Part shown: in pieces, positions 8,341-17,140 of the stretch
How positions within the stretch are numbered: position 1 is the stretch's first letter
Layout of the letters: every line of letters begins with the position of its first letter
Source of the DNA: an archaeon
GTDB taxonomy: Archaea > Thermoproteota > Nitrososphaeria > Nitrososphaerales > JACAEJ01
Reading direction: 5' to 3'
Assembly: GCA_024256265.1 (NCBI GenBank)
Contig: JACGUK010000007.1
Location: forward strand, 1-53,370
Length of the DNA stretch: 53,370 bases
Made by a program: the position numbers and the translations under genes
Notes under the pieces: model-generated
Database searches by the model: none
What the model saw: only the letters and a program-made list of their open reading frames with translations
What the model was told of the DNA's origin: nothing

Positions 8341-10089
8341 CTACCTTGGTGGAGGTGGCGGAGGCGGAGGAAGTAGTTGGGGAGGAGGGGGAGGTGGGAT
8401 TCCTTTGCCCATTGAGGTAATTATCCCACCTACAATCTTAATTATTGCTGCTATCAAGAGTAGATAAGAACCTAACCCTAAGCCCCATGATAGTTGCACA
8501 AACCCGTAATCTCCTATGACTCCAGAATACGATCCAATGATGGGGCTCGATGATATTTGATTCGATATAGTTGATAGTTCTACTGGTACTTCGCCACCCC
8601 CAAAAGCGGCAAAGGATGGTAGCATGGATGCAAGCAAAGCCATGAATAGTATGATTATTATGACTGGAATAAGAAGAGTTATTCCGCCAGTAACATATTT
8701 CCTCCTTATCTGTTTCAAAGACTTCATGCCTATCAGGTCGAGGATGCTCAGTAAAACGATGGCAAGTATTATTATGTAGAATGGAATCTTCATTCCAAAG
8801 AATTGTACAAGACCATCTCCAAGAAGGTTGACCTGTACCCCTTTTATCCCGTCTATCAAAAGCACATCGACATTGCCCTGTGTCGAGAAAGGCCCTGACT
8901 GAATATTTATCGTTACAGAGTACCATGGTAGAAATAGAGCTATAATCGCTAGGACAATGCTTATTATGCCAAGAATTATGCCTAAGCTCGCTCTTGTTCT
9001 TAGAAATGCCCATAATTTTAGCCCCCCTTTCTTATGGAGTCTCACTATCCCATAGACTTTCCAAATTACAAGTATGATTATCAATATGGAGAAGATTAGG
9101 AGAAAGTTAGCAAATATCCAGTTCATCATAAACCAATTTCCATCGACTGTAAATAGGCTTAATCCCCAAGATGCAGGGCTTTGCCATTTCTCTCCATCTT
9201 GACTATATTTAGGACCTAGAGGTCCATTCCTTCCTTTTAGCTCCTCGGCACCCCCTCCCAAAGCACCCCATCTCCCTGCAAACTTAAGCCAGCCTTGATT
9301 TCCTGTCCCTTCTTCTCCTAATAATATGACTTGGGGCTCGTTCCAGTTTATAATTCTACCATTGGCTCCAACTATATCACTCTCTATCCCCAAGTTACCT
9401 TGGTATGACCTAAAATAGTTCGCATGAGAACCTTGAGCAACATAAACTTTAGGATGGGTGCCATCGACTTTTTCTACATTGGCCCATGAAGTCTTCTCCC
9501 CAGCCTCATGTTGAGAGTAGGAAGCGTATATGGGTTCCTCGCTACTATTCAATATAATCTCAATGACCTCCCAATCTCCTTGGTGATCGTTCAGAGGCCC
9601 GTTGTTAAAGGCGTAAAAGAACCAATATTGGACTATGATATAGCTCTCCCCATCTTCCATGTCTGGCTTGACATGAGCATAAACAAAGTATCCGTTTATA
9701 TCCTTCCATTGGTTATAATCCTGAGAGATTTCCTCAAAGCTTAGAGTGTTATTTAGAAAGTAGTTGTCGTTTACATTGATAAAGACAGCTATCTCAGTGA
9801 TTGTTGGCGAGTTATCTATTGTAACAATTGTGTCTCCGACCTTTCTTTTTAGTATAGAGTTGTCAAGATGGTATTCTATGGATGCTGGAAAGAAAAGTTC
9901 TCCCTCTACGAACTGTAATGTTGGCAAGTAGGTATTTGCCAAGCTGGTCTCATCAGCATCGGATAATCCATCGCCATCTGTATCCACTTCTAAGGTGTTT
10001 ATTGGAGCAATAATAAGGAGAAGCGAAAAGGATAGGAGGATAATTCTTCTGTAACTTTTCAAAAAGCTCTTAGTCTTTATCACATGCAT
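8341..10089 (-). CDS. Vps62-like secreted/membrane protein with polyproline tail
   Basis: 582 residues. Signal/anchor at 17-32, then a calcium-binding type motif DTDGDGLSDADE (36-47), then a Vps62-like ectodomain (HVKPD, QYWFFYAFNNG, DHQGDWEVIEI, SQHEAGE, HPKVYVAQGSHANYF), then about five membrane helices from residue 325 on, and a tail of two proline runs (PPPPPPQLL then eight P). The Vps62/DUF946 fold occurs in fungal and plant proteins of poorly known role. The gene lies alone between tRNA-Glu and a degenerate copy of the tRNA 3' end, which suggests arrival on an integrated element. Confidence 0.75.
   Translation of the reverse strand: MHVIKTKSFLKSYRRIILLSFSLLLIIAPINTLEVDTDGDGLSDADETSLANTYLPTLQFVEGELFFPASIEYHLDNSILKRKVGDTIVTIDNSPTITEIAVFINVNDNYFLNNTLSFEEISQDYNQWKDINGYFVYAHVKPDMEDGESYIIVQYWFFYAFNNGPLNDHQGDWEVIEIILNSSEEPIYASYSQHEAGEKTSWANVEKVDGTHPKVYVAQGSHANYFRSYQGNLGIESDIVGANGRIINWNEPQVILLGEEGTGNQGWLKFAGRWGALGGGAEELKGRNGPLGPKYSQDGEKWQSPASWGLSLFTVDGNWFMMNWIFANFLLIFSILIIILVIWKVYGIVRLHKKGGLKLWAFLRTRASLGIILGIISIVLAIIALFLPWYSVTINIQSGPFSTQGNVDVLLIDGIKGVQVNLLGDGLVQFFGMKIPFYIIILAIVLLSILDLIGMKSLKQIRRKYVTGGITLLIPVIIIILFMALLASMLPSFAAFGGGEVPVELSTISNQISSSPIIGSYSGVIGDYGFVQLSWGLGLGSYLLLIAAIIKIVGGIITSMGKGIPPPPPPQLLPPPPPPPPR
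8349..8399 (+). other. G-rich tract (possible G-quadruplex)
   Basis: The plus strand has repeated GG to GGGGG runs over about 50 bases, the complement of the polyproline codons (CCN/CCC) of the Vps62-like gene. Such a run can fold into a G-quadruplex on the non-template side; it may also simply reflect proline repeat expansion. Confidence 0.4.
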
Positions 10090-10171
10090 TCCAAAAAGGT
10101 TCCTTGATGTAAATATAAACTTTGTGTGCTATTCAAAGTGGCAAGCCTATGAATTTATATCATATTCAGTT

Positions 10172-10192
10172 AAAATCCCGACTGGAGCACCA
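10172..10192 (+). repeat. Degenerate copy of the tRNA-Glu 3' end (candidate att site)
   Basis: 18 of 21 bases match the tRNA-Glu 3' end at 8231-8251: AAATCCCG, three differing or mixed positions, then GGAGCACCA. The rest of a tRNA is absent upstream, so it is a fragment. Same orientation as the tRNA, 1.94 kb away, as expected for the distal attachment site left by a tRNA-targeting integrative element. No integrase gene remains between the copies. Confidence 0.6.
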
Positions 10193-10278
10193 GACCGCTG
10201 TACTTACGCTTTACGTTATACGAAAAATAATAGTTATGCATATAAAGAAATAAGATACAGTTTATTTGAGGTGAAGGT

Positions 10279-10818
10279 ATGCCACCACATTGTGATACGA
10301 TGGATGGGCCTGTTGTCAAGGCTGCAAAAAGGGCTTTAGAAACAGGGAATGTTAACCTCATACTTCCTTGGGTGCCCAAAGAAGCTGAGTATGAACTGAA
10401 GAAGGCTTTTGAAAAAACTCTTCGTGTGAGAAAGCAAGGAAAAGAAGTTGCTGAGCTTGCTGATTATTGGTTCTTTGAAACTGCTGTACGTTTGCACAGA
10501 GAAGGAGAAGGAGCGCCTTATACTGGACTGAAACCTGCAGGACTTGACTGGGGTCCTGTAGTACCGAGAGCAGAAAAAGCCATTGAACAAGGAGATCCAA
10601 AAGGAGTAATAGAATTCTTATCACATGCTGTTGAAGAGGAATTGCAAAAAAGGTTCAAACGTGCTATAGCTTGGAAGAAGTATGATGAGAACAATTTAGA
10701 TGCTGCAAGAGAGTACGTACAGGCGATGCTTGGATTTGTATTATATGCAAATAAGTTATACACAATCATTACAGGCCGCGAAGAACATGGCGAAGAAATG
10801 AAGGAACATGAACATTAG
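10279..10818 (+). CDS. DUF6448-family protein
   Basis: 179 residues, soluble and helical, starting MPPHCDTMDGPVVKAAKRAL, which I recognise as the conserved N-terminus of DUF6448 proteins, as are ILPWVPKEAE, FFETAVRLHREGEGAPYTGLKP and FLSHAVEEEL. His/Cys at the N-terminus (PPHCD) and several conserved His/Glu suggest a metal or cofactor site. Function is unknown. A strong Shine-Dalgarno (GAGGTGA) precedes the ATG, and a TATA box (near 10236-10246) lies upstream. It sits just outside the tRNA-derived repeat. Confidence 0.75.
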   Translation: MPPHCDTMDGPVVKAAKRALETGNVNLILPWVPKEAEYELKKAFEKTLRVRKQGKEVAELADYWFFETAVRLHREGEGAPYTGLKPAGLDWGPVVPRAEKAIEQGDPKGVIEFLSHAVEEELQKRFKRAIAWKKYDENNLDAAREYVQAMLGFVLYANKLYTIITGREEHGEEMKEHEH

Positions 10819-10925
10819 CTCCAACTAAGAAGGGTGTAAGGCGGCTCTTTCAATCTGAAACGACACTTTCACTAATACACTCTCTATTCTAAAGATTAAG
10901 CACTATCCAAAAATTAAGGCATACA

Positions 10926-12947
10926 CTAACCCTTTGGCTCTTCTTCACTTTTTAACATCTTCTTCATATTTTCTATCTCCTTAATTAGCTCAGTAATGGT
11001 TATCTCCTTTTCAGGTACGAATTTCCTTTTTTCAAATACTCTTCTTTTCCTCATGATAAAGATACCACTCACTAAGCCTATGGCTAACAGAGATATTACG
11101 AGCAATAGCTGAATCTCTGGCTTTTGTAAGTATTCAATTATTATTTGAGACCAGTCTTTAGGAGGTGGGGGAGAGGGTGGAGGTTGCACCCATGTTATAT
11201 TTTGGATTAGGAAATGAGGTTGAGCAATAGAATATACACTTTGACTCTCAGTAGACTCTATCTGAACCTGATCTTGCAAATCTGCTATATCCATATCATA
11301 GAGAATCTCTGGTTTAGCATTACTCTCTACTATTATACGAAGAGGGCGATTTAACCAATCGACCAACAAGTTCTCGCTAGAGCTAGCATTCACTCTTTTC
11401 ATTGACCATAGATATAAAGTGCTACTTTTTGAGTCATATTCTAGCCCAATCTGTTTTAGCTCTGCTATATCAAAAGCCCGCCATTCAGCAAAGTGTTGTG
11501 TACCGTTGATTACTGGAGAGACAAAGACATCTACTCTAGTGGGTTGAGTCAGTTCTCCATCAGCCTTTATCTGGATTGATAGACCATGGACCATCCTTGC
11601 ATAACTCTCAGAATTCGTCATATCTGCTCTCATTATCATCCAAGTATTCTCAGTATACCCTTTCCAAACATCAAAGTAGATTTCTGAATTGTAAGAGCTT
11701 TCTGAGTTTTTGACTTCTAAATCATAAGGCTTGTTTCTGCCATAGTTGAGAGAGAGTATCAAATCTTCTAAATCCTCCTTTTCACCCTTAAGATCCTTTA
11801 TAGGCTTCTTCATTTCTCTCCCACTCTGTTGTATTGAAGAAGAGGCAGAAGCAAGACCGCTTGCTAATTTGTAAAGACCTTGCTTGATCTGATCCAGAGC
11901 TGTAATTGCAGGCTTTAATGCTTTTGATATTTGAGGAGTCATCTTGGATAACCCTATGAGATAGTGTTCTACGCTACCTATTGCATTTGCTATCTGTCTT
12001 ATAACAGAACTTATGCTACCAAAGGCATTGCTAAATCCATACATGGCTTCCATGAAGTCCTCCATAATCTCTATCGATGCATCAAGGCTGTCTATGGCTC
12101 TTTCCAGTTGCTTCTCCAGAAGAGAGGAATCTGAAGGCATCTGAATAGAAATTGGATCGATAACAACCTCTCCCCATGGGCCAACCTTTGATATCTTTGC
12201 CGAAATTGTGAAATTGACTAGTGACTCTTCAAGGAAGACGTACCAAGTCATTACAGACTTGCCAGCTATTACGGATGTAGAGTTGGTTTCTGGTTCTGTC
12301 TTCAAATTTGAGAAGTCATCTTCTGAGAGGGATGCTGAAACTATGCATGTAATAGGGGGTAAGACCTCACCTTTGTTTGTGTAGAGCTTCTGGGCAGTAT
12401 TATTCAGCATGATCTGAACGTTTATGATATCTGAAACATTGGCATCAATGGTATATAGCTCTCCTAATCTCTTAATCTCTGCTGGCTCTCCATTTATCAA
12501 TATTTTCTCATCAACTTTAACTGGTATCTCCTTTAAGCTGTCGGCAAGATACTGGTACTTTACCCTACTTCCAGGTTCTACTGTTACACCCTCCCATATA
12601 GCGAGAGTAAGGCTTCCAAAGGTTTCGAGCTTGGTAGGTTTTGGGGTACCGTAGAGCATGCTCAGTGTTGAAGCGTTTACGGAATCTATGCGATCTATTA
12701 TATCAACAGTGGAGCTCTGAGAGCTATTGTTATAAATTTCGAACCAAGTTTCTGTCACTTTTGAAGTAAGATCGCCTATTGGTGAATACTTTGCCTCTAT
12801 CAGCTCATTCTTCTTAACCAAAAGATTAGGCTCTACGTTATTATTATCTTGCAAAGACGATCCTTGAACGATCTGAGCTGGTGCTAAAGATATTGTAGAG
12901 AATAAAATCATGAGGACAATTATTAAAGCGATGCTCTTCATTTTCAT
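10926..12947 (-). CDS. Membrane-anchored coiled-coil accessory protein of an ABC system
   Basis: 673 residues: signal peptide (1-28), a long extracytoplasmic beta-rich region, a helical/coiled-coil block (about 275-420, including an LKGEKEDLEDLILSL segment), a second folded region, a proline linker (PPPSPPPP), one membrane helix (about 617-637), and a charged cytoplasmic coil (KEITITELIKEIENMKKML). Its start overlaps the ABC ATPase stop by four bases, so it is co-translated with the transporter. It may be a substrate-capturing or force-transmitting partner. I do not recognise the family. Confidence 0.75.
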   Translation of the reverse strand: MKMKSIALIIVLMILFSTISLAPAQIVQGSSLQDNNNVEPNLLVKKNELIEAKYSPIGDLTSKVTETWFEIYNNSSQSSTVDIIDRIDSVNASTLSMLYGTPKPTKLETFGSLTLAIWEGVTVEPGSRVKYQYLADSLKEIPVKVDEKILINGEPAEIKRLGELYTIDANVSDIINVQIMLNNTAQKLYTNKGEVLPPITCIVSASLSEDDFSNLKTEPETNSTSVIAGKSVMTWYVFLEESLVNFTISAKISKVGPWGEVVIDPISIQMPSDSSLLEKQLERAIDSLDASIEIMEDFMEAMYGFSNAFGSISSVIRQIANAIGSVEHYLIGLSKMTPQISKALKPAITALDQIKQGLYKLASGLASASSSIQQSGREMKKPIKDLKGEKEDLEDLILSLNYGRNKPYDLEVKNSESSYNSEIYFDVWKGYTENTWMIMRADMTNSESYARMVHGLSIQIKADGELTQPTRVDVFVSPVINGTQHFAEWRAFDIAELKQIGLEYDSKSSTLYLWSMKRVNASSSENLLVDWLNRPLRIIVESNAKPEILYDMDIADLQDQVQIESTESQSVYSIAQPHFLIQNITWVQPPPSPPPPKDWSQIIIEYLQKPEIQLLLVISLLAIGLVSGIFIMRKRRVFEKRKFVPEKEITITELIKEIENMKKMLKSEEEPKG

Positions 12948-13846
12948 CTCCTCTTTTCATAGGATTCTTGGATTGCCTTTTTCAGCCTCTCTAGTTGCTT
13001 CTCATACCCGATCTTAGCTTCGGCATAAGATTCCTGACTTAACTTCGTCTTTCTCCTTTCAAGGCTTTTTATTGAGGCTTCTAACCATCTGAGCTCAGCC
13101 AAAAGCATCTGCCGACGCTCATCTGCCAAGATATTTGAAGAAGGATTTATGGTCAGTCTTGGTGGTTCTGAGATTATTCGTCCATCGATCATGTATAGGA
13201 TTCTTTCAGAGACTTGGGCTATAGCAGGGTCATGAGTGACTATTATACAGGTTTGTCCCAAAGTCTCATTCAAACCTTTTATGAGGCGCACTATCTTCCA
13301 GCCTGTCTCTTGATCCACGTTTCCTGTAGGCTCGTCTGCTAGAATTATGGAGGGCTCATTAGCTAGAGCACGGGCTATGGCTACCCTTTGTTGCTCTCCC
13401 CCGCTCATCTGCGCAGGTCTATGGTGCAACCTATGTTCAAGCCCGACTAGATGAAGAAGCTCTATAGCCCTCTTCTTTATCTCAGCATTAGGGAGCCTTC
13501 CCGTAAAGATCATCGGTATCTGAACGTTCTCCAAAGCTGTCAATAAGGGCACTAAATTGAAGAATTGGAAGACAAAACCTATCTTTTCACGTCTGATGCG
13601 GGCTAGCTCTCCTTCACCCATACGGGCAATATTGATTCCATCTATAATGACTTGACCATCTGTTGGGCTATCAAGCCCACCAATAATATTCAGGAGAGTG
13701 GTCTTGCCACAGCCAGATGGACCCATGATCGATATGAATTCTCCTCTCTTTATGGTTAAGTCGATGCCACGAAGAGCGTCCACTCTTATGCCACCGCCAA
13801 GATCATAGGTCTTGACTACGTCTCGAAGTTCGACTGGATCACTCAT
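12944..13846 (-). CDS. ABC transporter ATP-binding protein, MacB/LolD type
   Basis: 300 residues. Walker [10 protein letters not shown] (42-50), Q-loop [16 protein letters not shown], signature [15 protein letters not shown], Walker [13 protein letters not shown] and His switch VTHDP are intact. This is the FtsE/LolD/MacB class working with FtsX-like permeases. After about residue 235 it has an unusual 60-residue coiled-coil extension ([20 protein letters not shown] and onward) that may contact the cytoplasmic coil of the co-encoded anchored protein. Overlaps the permease gene by eight bases. Confidence 0.92.
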   Translation of the reverse strand: MSDPVELRDVVKTYDLGGGIRVDALRGIDLTIKRGEFISIMGPSGCGKTTLLNIIGGLDSPTDGQVIIDGINIARMGEGELARIRREKIGFVFQFFNLVPLLTALENVQIPMIFTGRLPNAEIKKRAIELLHLVGLEHRLHHRPAQMSGGEQQRVAIARALANEPSIILADEPTGNVDQETGWKIVRLIKGLNETLGQTCIIVTHDPAIAQVSERILYMIDGRIISEPPRLTINPSSNILADERRQMLLAELRWLEASIKSLERRKTKLSQESYAEAKIGYEKQLERLKKAIQESYEKRR

Positions 13847-15023
13847 ATCTTAAAGCCTCCATAGGTCTTACGTTCGCTGCTTTCCAAGATGGATAAAAAC
13901 CTGCGATAGTCCCAACGGCTAATGCTGCTATCATCCCTAACCCTAGGATTTGTGGAGATATGAGCAAAGGAACTGTTATGTTCAGCCCAAGGATTTTTAC
14001 AAACCATTGTATAATATAGACACCGCTAAGCCCGAATATACAGCCAAAAATGCCTCCGATGAGACTGATAAGCAAAGCTTCTGAAAGAAAGATAAAAAGG
14101 ACGTGCCATCTCTCACCTCCAACAGCCTTCAGCATCCCTATCTCTCTCCTCCTTTCGTGAACAGACATCATTACTGTGTTCATGATCCCTAAAGCACCTA
14201 CCATAAGACTTATCGAGGCTAAGCCAAGGAGGACTCCATTCATAGTGTTCATGATCTGGTTTATGTTACTCATTATCTCTTCTTGTGTAATTATACTGGC
14301 GCTAGGGAACATCTGTTTGAGAGTAGCTTCAACCTGCTCTCCTTGGCTAGAATCGGTAAGTCTTATCAGTATAGAGGAGACGTATCCCTCTTTATCAAAG
14401 AAATCTTGAGCAGCATCAAGGGTTATAAAAACACCTATGTTCATAAACTGTCCAAAACCGATAAAAGGGCGCATAATCCCAACTACTTTGAAGATCTTCC
14501 CAACGCCTCCTGTTTGGGTGCTAAAGGTTACTACATCATTGACTTTTACGCCCAGATCTGATGCTATTGTGCTATCTAGGACTACTGCATCATTCTCTCC
14601 TAGCACCAACCCTCTTCCATCCTCAAGGGTTACCTGATATACTTCACTTGCCTGTACTGGGTCGATGCCTACTACTGTATATGGTTGATTGCTTATGTAA
14701 ACTAAGGATGTTACAATAGGTATGGAGTTATTTACCCCTGGTACTTGTGATACAAAATATTGAACATACTCAGGTATATCTATACCATAACTGCTACTGC
14801 TTATCACAATACCTGCTCCAAGCATCTCGTTAAGCGTCGTCTCAACTTGATATCTCATTCCATAACCTAAGGTCATCAAGGAAACAACAGCTGAGATGCC
14901 TATGATAATGCCTAATATTGTAAGGGCTGATCGGAACTTCCTACGAGTGATGCTTCGCCTCGCCATAGTGAAAGCGAATCTGACTGTCCTGAACATTTTT
15001 CTCACCGTTAATATGTTGCTCAT
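13839..15023 (-). CDS. ABC transporter permease, MacB/FtsX type
   Basis: 394 residues. One helix near 30-55 (RSALTILGIIIGISAVVSL), a large extracytoplasmic MacB-PCD domain, then three helices (about 268-290, 320-345, 358-380) ending PMEALRYE, the family's usual C-terminus. Such transporters export peptides or lipids, or work as mechanotransmitters, rather than importing. First gene of the permease-ATPase-coiled-coil operon. Confidence 0.92.
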   Translation of the reverse strand: MSNILTVRKMFRTVRFAFTMARRSITRRKFRSALTILGIIIGISAVVSLMTLGYGMRYQVETTLNEMLGAGIVISSSSYGIDIPEYVQYFVSQVPGVNNSIPIVTSLVYISNQPYTVVGIDPVQASEVYQVTLEDGRGLVLGENDAVVLDSTIASDLGVKVNDVVTFSTQTGGVGKIFKVVGIMRPFIGFGQFMNIGVFITLDAAQDFFDKEGYVSSILIRLTDSSQGEQVEATLKQMFPSASIITQEEIMSNINQIMNTMNGVLLGLASISLMVGALGIMNTVMMSVHERRREIGMLKAVGGERWHVLFIFLSEALLISLIGGIFGCIFGLSGVYIIQWFVKILGLNITVPLLISPQILGLGMIAALAVGTIAGFYPSWKAANVRPMEALRYE

Positions 15024-15048
15024 CTATATATAGCAACCTTTAGAAGTG

Positions 15049-15213
15049 ATGCCAGCTGTTAGAGTTCTACTCTTGAATGAAAAAGCTTCAGCCAAGGAAA
15101 GGATAGAAGCATTAAAAAAGCTTAAGGAAGAGTTTCAGCGCCTATCAATTTTATTTAACGAGATGACGAGCCACATAGATGATAGAATAAAAGAGTTAAA
15201 ATCTGATGAGTAA
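15049..15213 (+). CDS. Small coiled-coil ORF (54 residues)
   Basis: Reads MPAVRVLLLNEKASAKERI, then a charged amphipathic helix (LKKLKEEFQRLSILFNEM) ending KELKSDE. It fills the gap between the ABC permease and the UDG gene. A TATA-like CTATATATAG at 15023-15032 lies about 22 bases upstream of the ATG, right for a leaderless mRNA. Codon use looks like its neighbours. No family recognised; a real small gene is likely but unproven. Confidence 0.5.
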   Translation: MPAVRVLLLNEKASAKERIEALKKLKEEFQRLSILFNEMTSHIDDRIKELKSDE

Positions 15214-15225
15214 AAATAATCATCA

Positions 15226-15789
15226 TTAAGCCATATCAAGATTTTCAATCAATTCCTTTATTCTCCTCATGTCTTTGTAGATGATAGATTTCAAACTTGC
15301 ATTATAAAGAATTGCTGCAGGATGATAAGTGCAGAAGTATAAATGACCATCTCTTTCTATAGCTTTGCCCCTTAATTTGCTAATAGATGCTTTCTTGAAA
15401 AAGGTTTGTAAGGCTATATTTCCTAAGAGGCATATTACTTTAGGCTTTATGACATCTATCTGCCTTTTTAAGTAAGGGTTACAAGCCTTTCTTTCCTCTA
15501 AATTTGGGATGCGATTATCAGGGGGTCTACACTTAACTACACTCGTTATGAACAAATCCTTTCTTTTTAGATTTGCAACCTTTAAAGCATCATTAAGAAT
15601 CTCACCAGCCCTACCTACGAAGGGTCTTCCTTGCTCATCTTCTTCTACTCCTGGCGCCTCTCCTATCAGAATCAATTTAGCCTTGATTGAACCTTCGCCT
15701 GGAACAGCATTCTTTCTACTCTTATGTAAAGGGCAGAGCTTACATGCTTTAACCTCTTCAGCTATTTTATCAAGTGATGAATTTGGCAT
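15226..15789 (-). CDS. Uracil-DNA glycosylase, family 4 (Fe-S)
   Basis: 187 residues. The four cysteines for the 4Fe-4S cluster are present: Cys16 and Cys19 (CKLC), Cys87 and Cys103. Motif A GEAPG is at 43-47 and the C-terminal active-site motif is HPAA in CTYHPAAILYN. The enzyme removes uracil from DNA to start base-excision repair. Length is typical of thermophile-type UDGa. Monocistronic, convergent with the small ORF. Confidence 0.92.
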   Translation of the reverse strand: MPNSSLDKIAEEVKACKLCPLHKSRKNAVPGEGSIKAKLILIGEAPGVEEDEQGRPFVGRAGEILNDALKVANLKRKDLFITSVVKCRPPDNRIPNLEERKACNPYLKRQIDVIKPKVICLLGNIALQTFFKKASISKLRGKAIERDGHLYFCTYHPAAILYNASLKSIIYKDMRRIKELIENLDMA

Positions 15790-15842
15790 TAAGATGTTTT
15801 AATTTTTGAAGTTAATAGGATTTATCAAAATTGTGATAAGTC

Positions 15843-16883
15843 TCAAGGTATAACGCTGAAGAGAAGCCATGCTAGTATGAAGGTAAAGATCAAATTGAAA
15901 GTTTGAGCCAAGATGAAGGCTGCAAAAGGTTTTCCTCCTAACTTCTTAAATTCACCAAAAGATGTCCCAAGCCCTATGCAAACGAAGGCGAAAGTAAAGA
16001 ACCAACTTTGAACAGTGCTCATAATAGATAGCTGTGATTTTGTGAATAAAGCTAGAGAGGCTAATAGAGATACTATCAAGAATCCTAAGACAAATTTTGG
16101 GAATCTGTACCATATCTCTAATGGGCTTGGTCTTTCTTCAGATTTTTTCTCAACTTTAAGGGCATAATATACAGCTAATAGAAAGGCAGCGACCCCTATC
16201 AGCACATTCTGGGACATCTTCACAACTGAAGCTACCTTTAGTGCATCTTGACCATAAAGAGCCCCTGATGCTACGACTGCAGGTGTAGTATCAATAGTCC
16301 CTCCGATCCAAGCACCTGCTACAGTTGGAGGCAAGGAAATCAATTTACCGATTATGGGCATTAGTATAAGCATGGGCACAGCCAGCGCCACGACCATAGA
16401 GATCACGTAAGTTAGTTCCTTCTTATCCCCCTTGACAGCGCCTGCTGCCGCTATGGCTGCAGAAACACCACAGATAGATACACCAGCAGCTAAGACATGT
16501 GAAAACTTCTTGTCAAGTCCAAGCTTTTTAGAGATGTAATAGGCAACCATGAATACAGTAAGGACAACGGCTAGAGCCTGGACCATGCCTTTTACACCAA
16601 AGACTAATAGATCGCCGAAAAGAATCTTTGCACCTAAAAGTACGAGACCTATCTTTATGTAAAGCTCAGCCTTAAATGCTCTTCTCAACCTCTCTGGCAC
16701 ACCTATTGTATTCCTTACGATTAAACCAAGGAGAACTGCCCATAATACGAATTCAAGACCCCAAGTCTTAGAGAAGCTTAACTGTGATAGGTAAACTGCA
16801 AGCACGCTTAGGATGACTAATATTGGCAATCCTAATATGAAATCTATGGCTCTTTTTCTTAGCGGCATTTCTACTGTAGCCAA
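15843..16883 (-). CDS. YeiH/UPF0324-family membrane transporter
   Basis: About 346 residues with some ten membrane helices; recognised by VSICGVSAAIAAAGAVKGDK, GAWIGGTIDTTPAVVASGAL and the C-terminal CIGLGTSFGEFKKLGGKPF. Family members are annotated as putative sulfate or anion exporters; the substrate is not established here. I prefer the TTG at 16883 over the ATG at 16910: GGAGGT lies ten bases before the TTG, and the stop of a small upstream membrane ORF ends two bases before it, giving tight coupling. Confidence 0.85.
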   Translation of the reverse strand: MATVEMPLRKRAIDFILGLPILVILSVLAVYLSQLSFSKTWGLEFVLWAVLLGLIVRNTIGVPERLRRAFKAELYIKIGLVLLGAKILFGDLLVFGVKGMVQALAVVLTVFMVAYYISKKLGLDKKFSHVLAAGVSICGVSAAIAAAGAVKGDKKELTYVISMVVALAVPMLILMPIIGKLISLPPTVAGAWIGGTIDTTPAVVASGALYGQDALKVASVVKMSQNVLIGVAAFLLAVYYALKVEKKSEERPSPLEIWYRFPKFVLGFLIVSLLASLALFTKSQLSIMSTVQSWFFTFAFVCIGLGTSFGEFKKLGGKPFAAFILAQTFNLIFTFILAWLLFSVIP

Positions 16884-16885
16884 TT

Positions 16886-16987
16886 TTAAACAAACCTCCA
16901 TGGAACCCATGTAATTGCTCCTATAACGATCAGAGCAATTATGATGAAGCCTATTGCTACTGAGAGCCAGTCTTCTGAAATTTTCAA
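16886..16987 (-). CDS. 33-residue membrane peptide coupled to the YeiH-like transporter
   Basis: Starts TTG after a full Shine-Dalgarno (TTAGGAGGTCG) and reads MKISEDWLSVAIGFIIIALI, then VIGAITWVPWRFV: one membrane helix with a short acidic head. Bacterial YeiH-type transporters can carry a similar EDWW/IGL helix at their N-terminus, so this may be a split-off first helix. Its stop is two bases from the transporter TTG start. Coupling and Shine-Dalgarno support real translation. Confidence 0.65.
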   Translation of the reverse strand: MKISEDWLSVAIGFIIIALIVIGAITWVPWRFV

Positions 16988-17024
16988 CCTTAACGACCTC
17001 CTAAGATAGACCATAGCAAAGGAT

Positions 17025-17039
17025 TATAACAGTGTTATA
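17025..17039. promoter_or_regulatory. Palindromic operator candidate, copy 1 (yeiH side)
   Basis: TATAACA-G-TGTTATA, a perfect 7-bp inverted repeat, lies about 38-52 bases before the TTG of the 33-residue peptide, overlapping the AT-rich promoter of the yeiH transcript. A near-identical copy overlaps the divergent promoter. Confidence 0.65.
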
Positions 17040-17087
17040 TTTTTATTTTTCGGTAGGCGCAAAGTTTGCCAATCCCAATTAAGACTT

Positions 17088-17105
17088 TTATATAACTCTG
17101 TTATA
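17088..17105. promoter_or_regulatory. TATA box and palindromic operator candidate, copy 2 (winged-helix side)
   Basis: TATAAC-TCT-GTTATA (17091-17105) has perfect 6-bp arms and shares TATAACnnTGTTATA with copy 1. It overlaps the TATA element TTTATATAAC of the rightward winged-helix gene. Repressor binding here would block that promoter, which suggests autoregulation. Confidence 0.65.
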
Positions 17106-17140
17106 GAATAATGGGTGGTAAGAGTGAAAGGTGATCTAGT

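Noticed and set aside
8264..8467. Glycine-rich plus-strand ORF opposite the Vps62-like gene end
   Set aside because: It is the complement of the polyproline codons and has no start signal; the minus frame has clear domains.
8438..9013. 191-codon minus-strand ORF inside the Vps62-like gene
   Set aside because: Out-of-frame shadow rich in His/Trp/Cys with no family pattern; the main frame gives membrane helices.
10124..10192. Second complete tRNA gene at the 3'-end copy
   Set aside because: No acceptor 5' strand, D-arm or anticodon arm can be folded upstream; only the 3' fragment is present.
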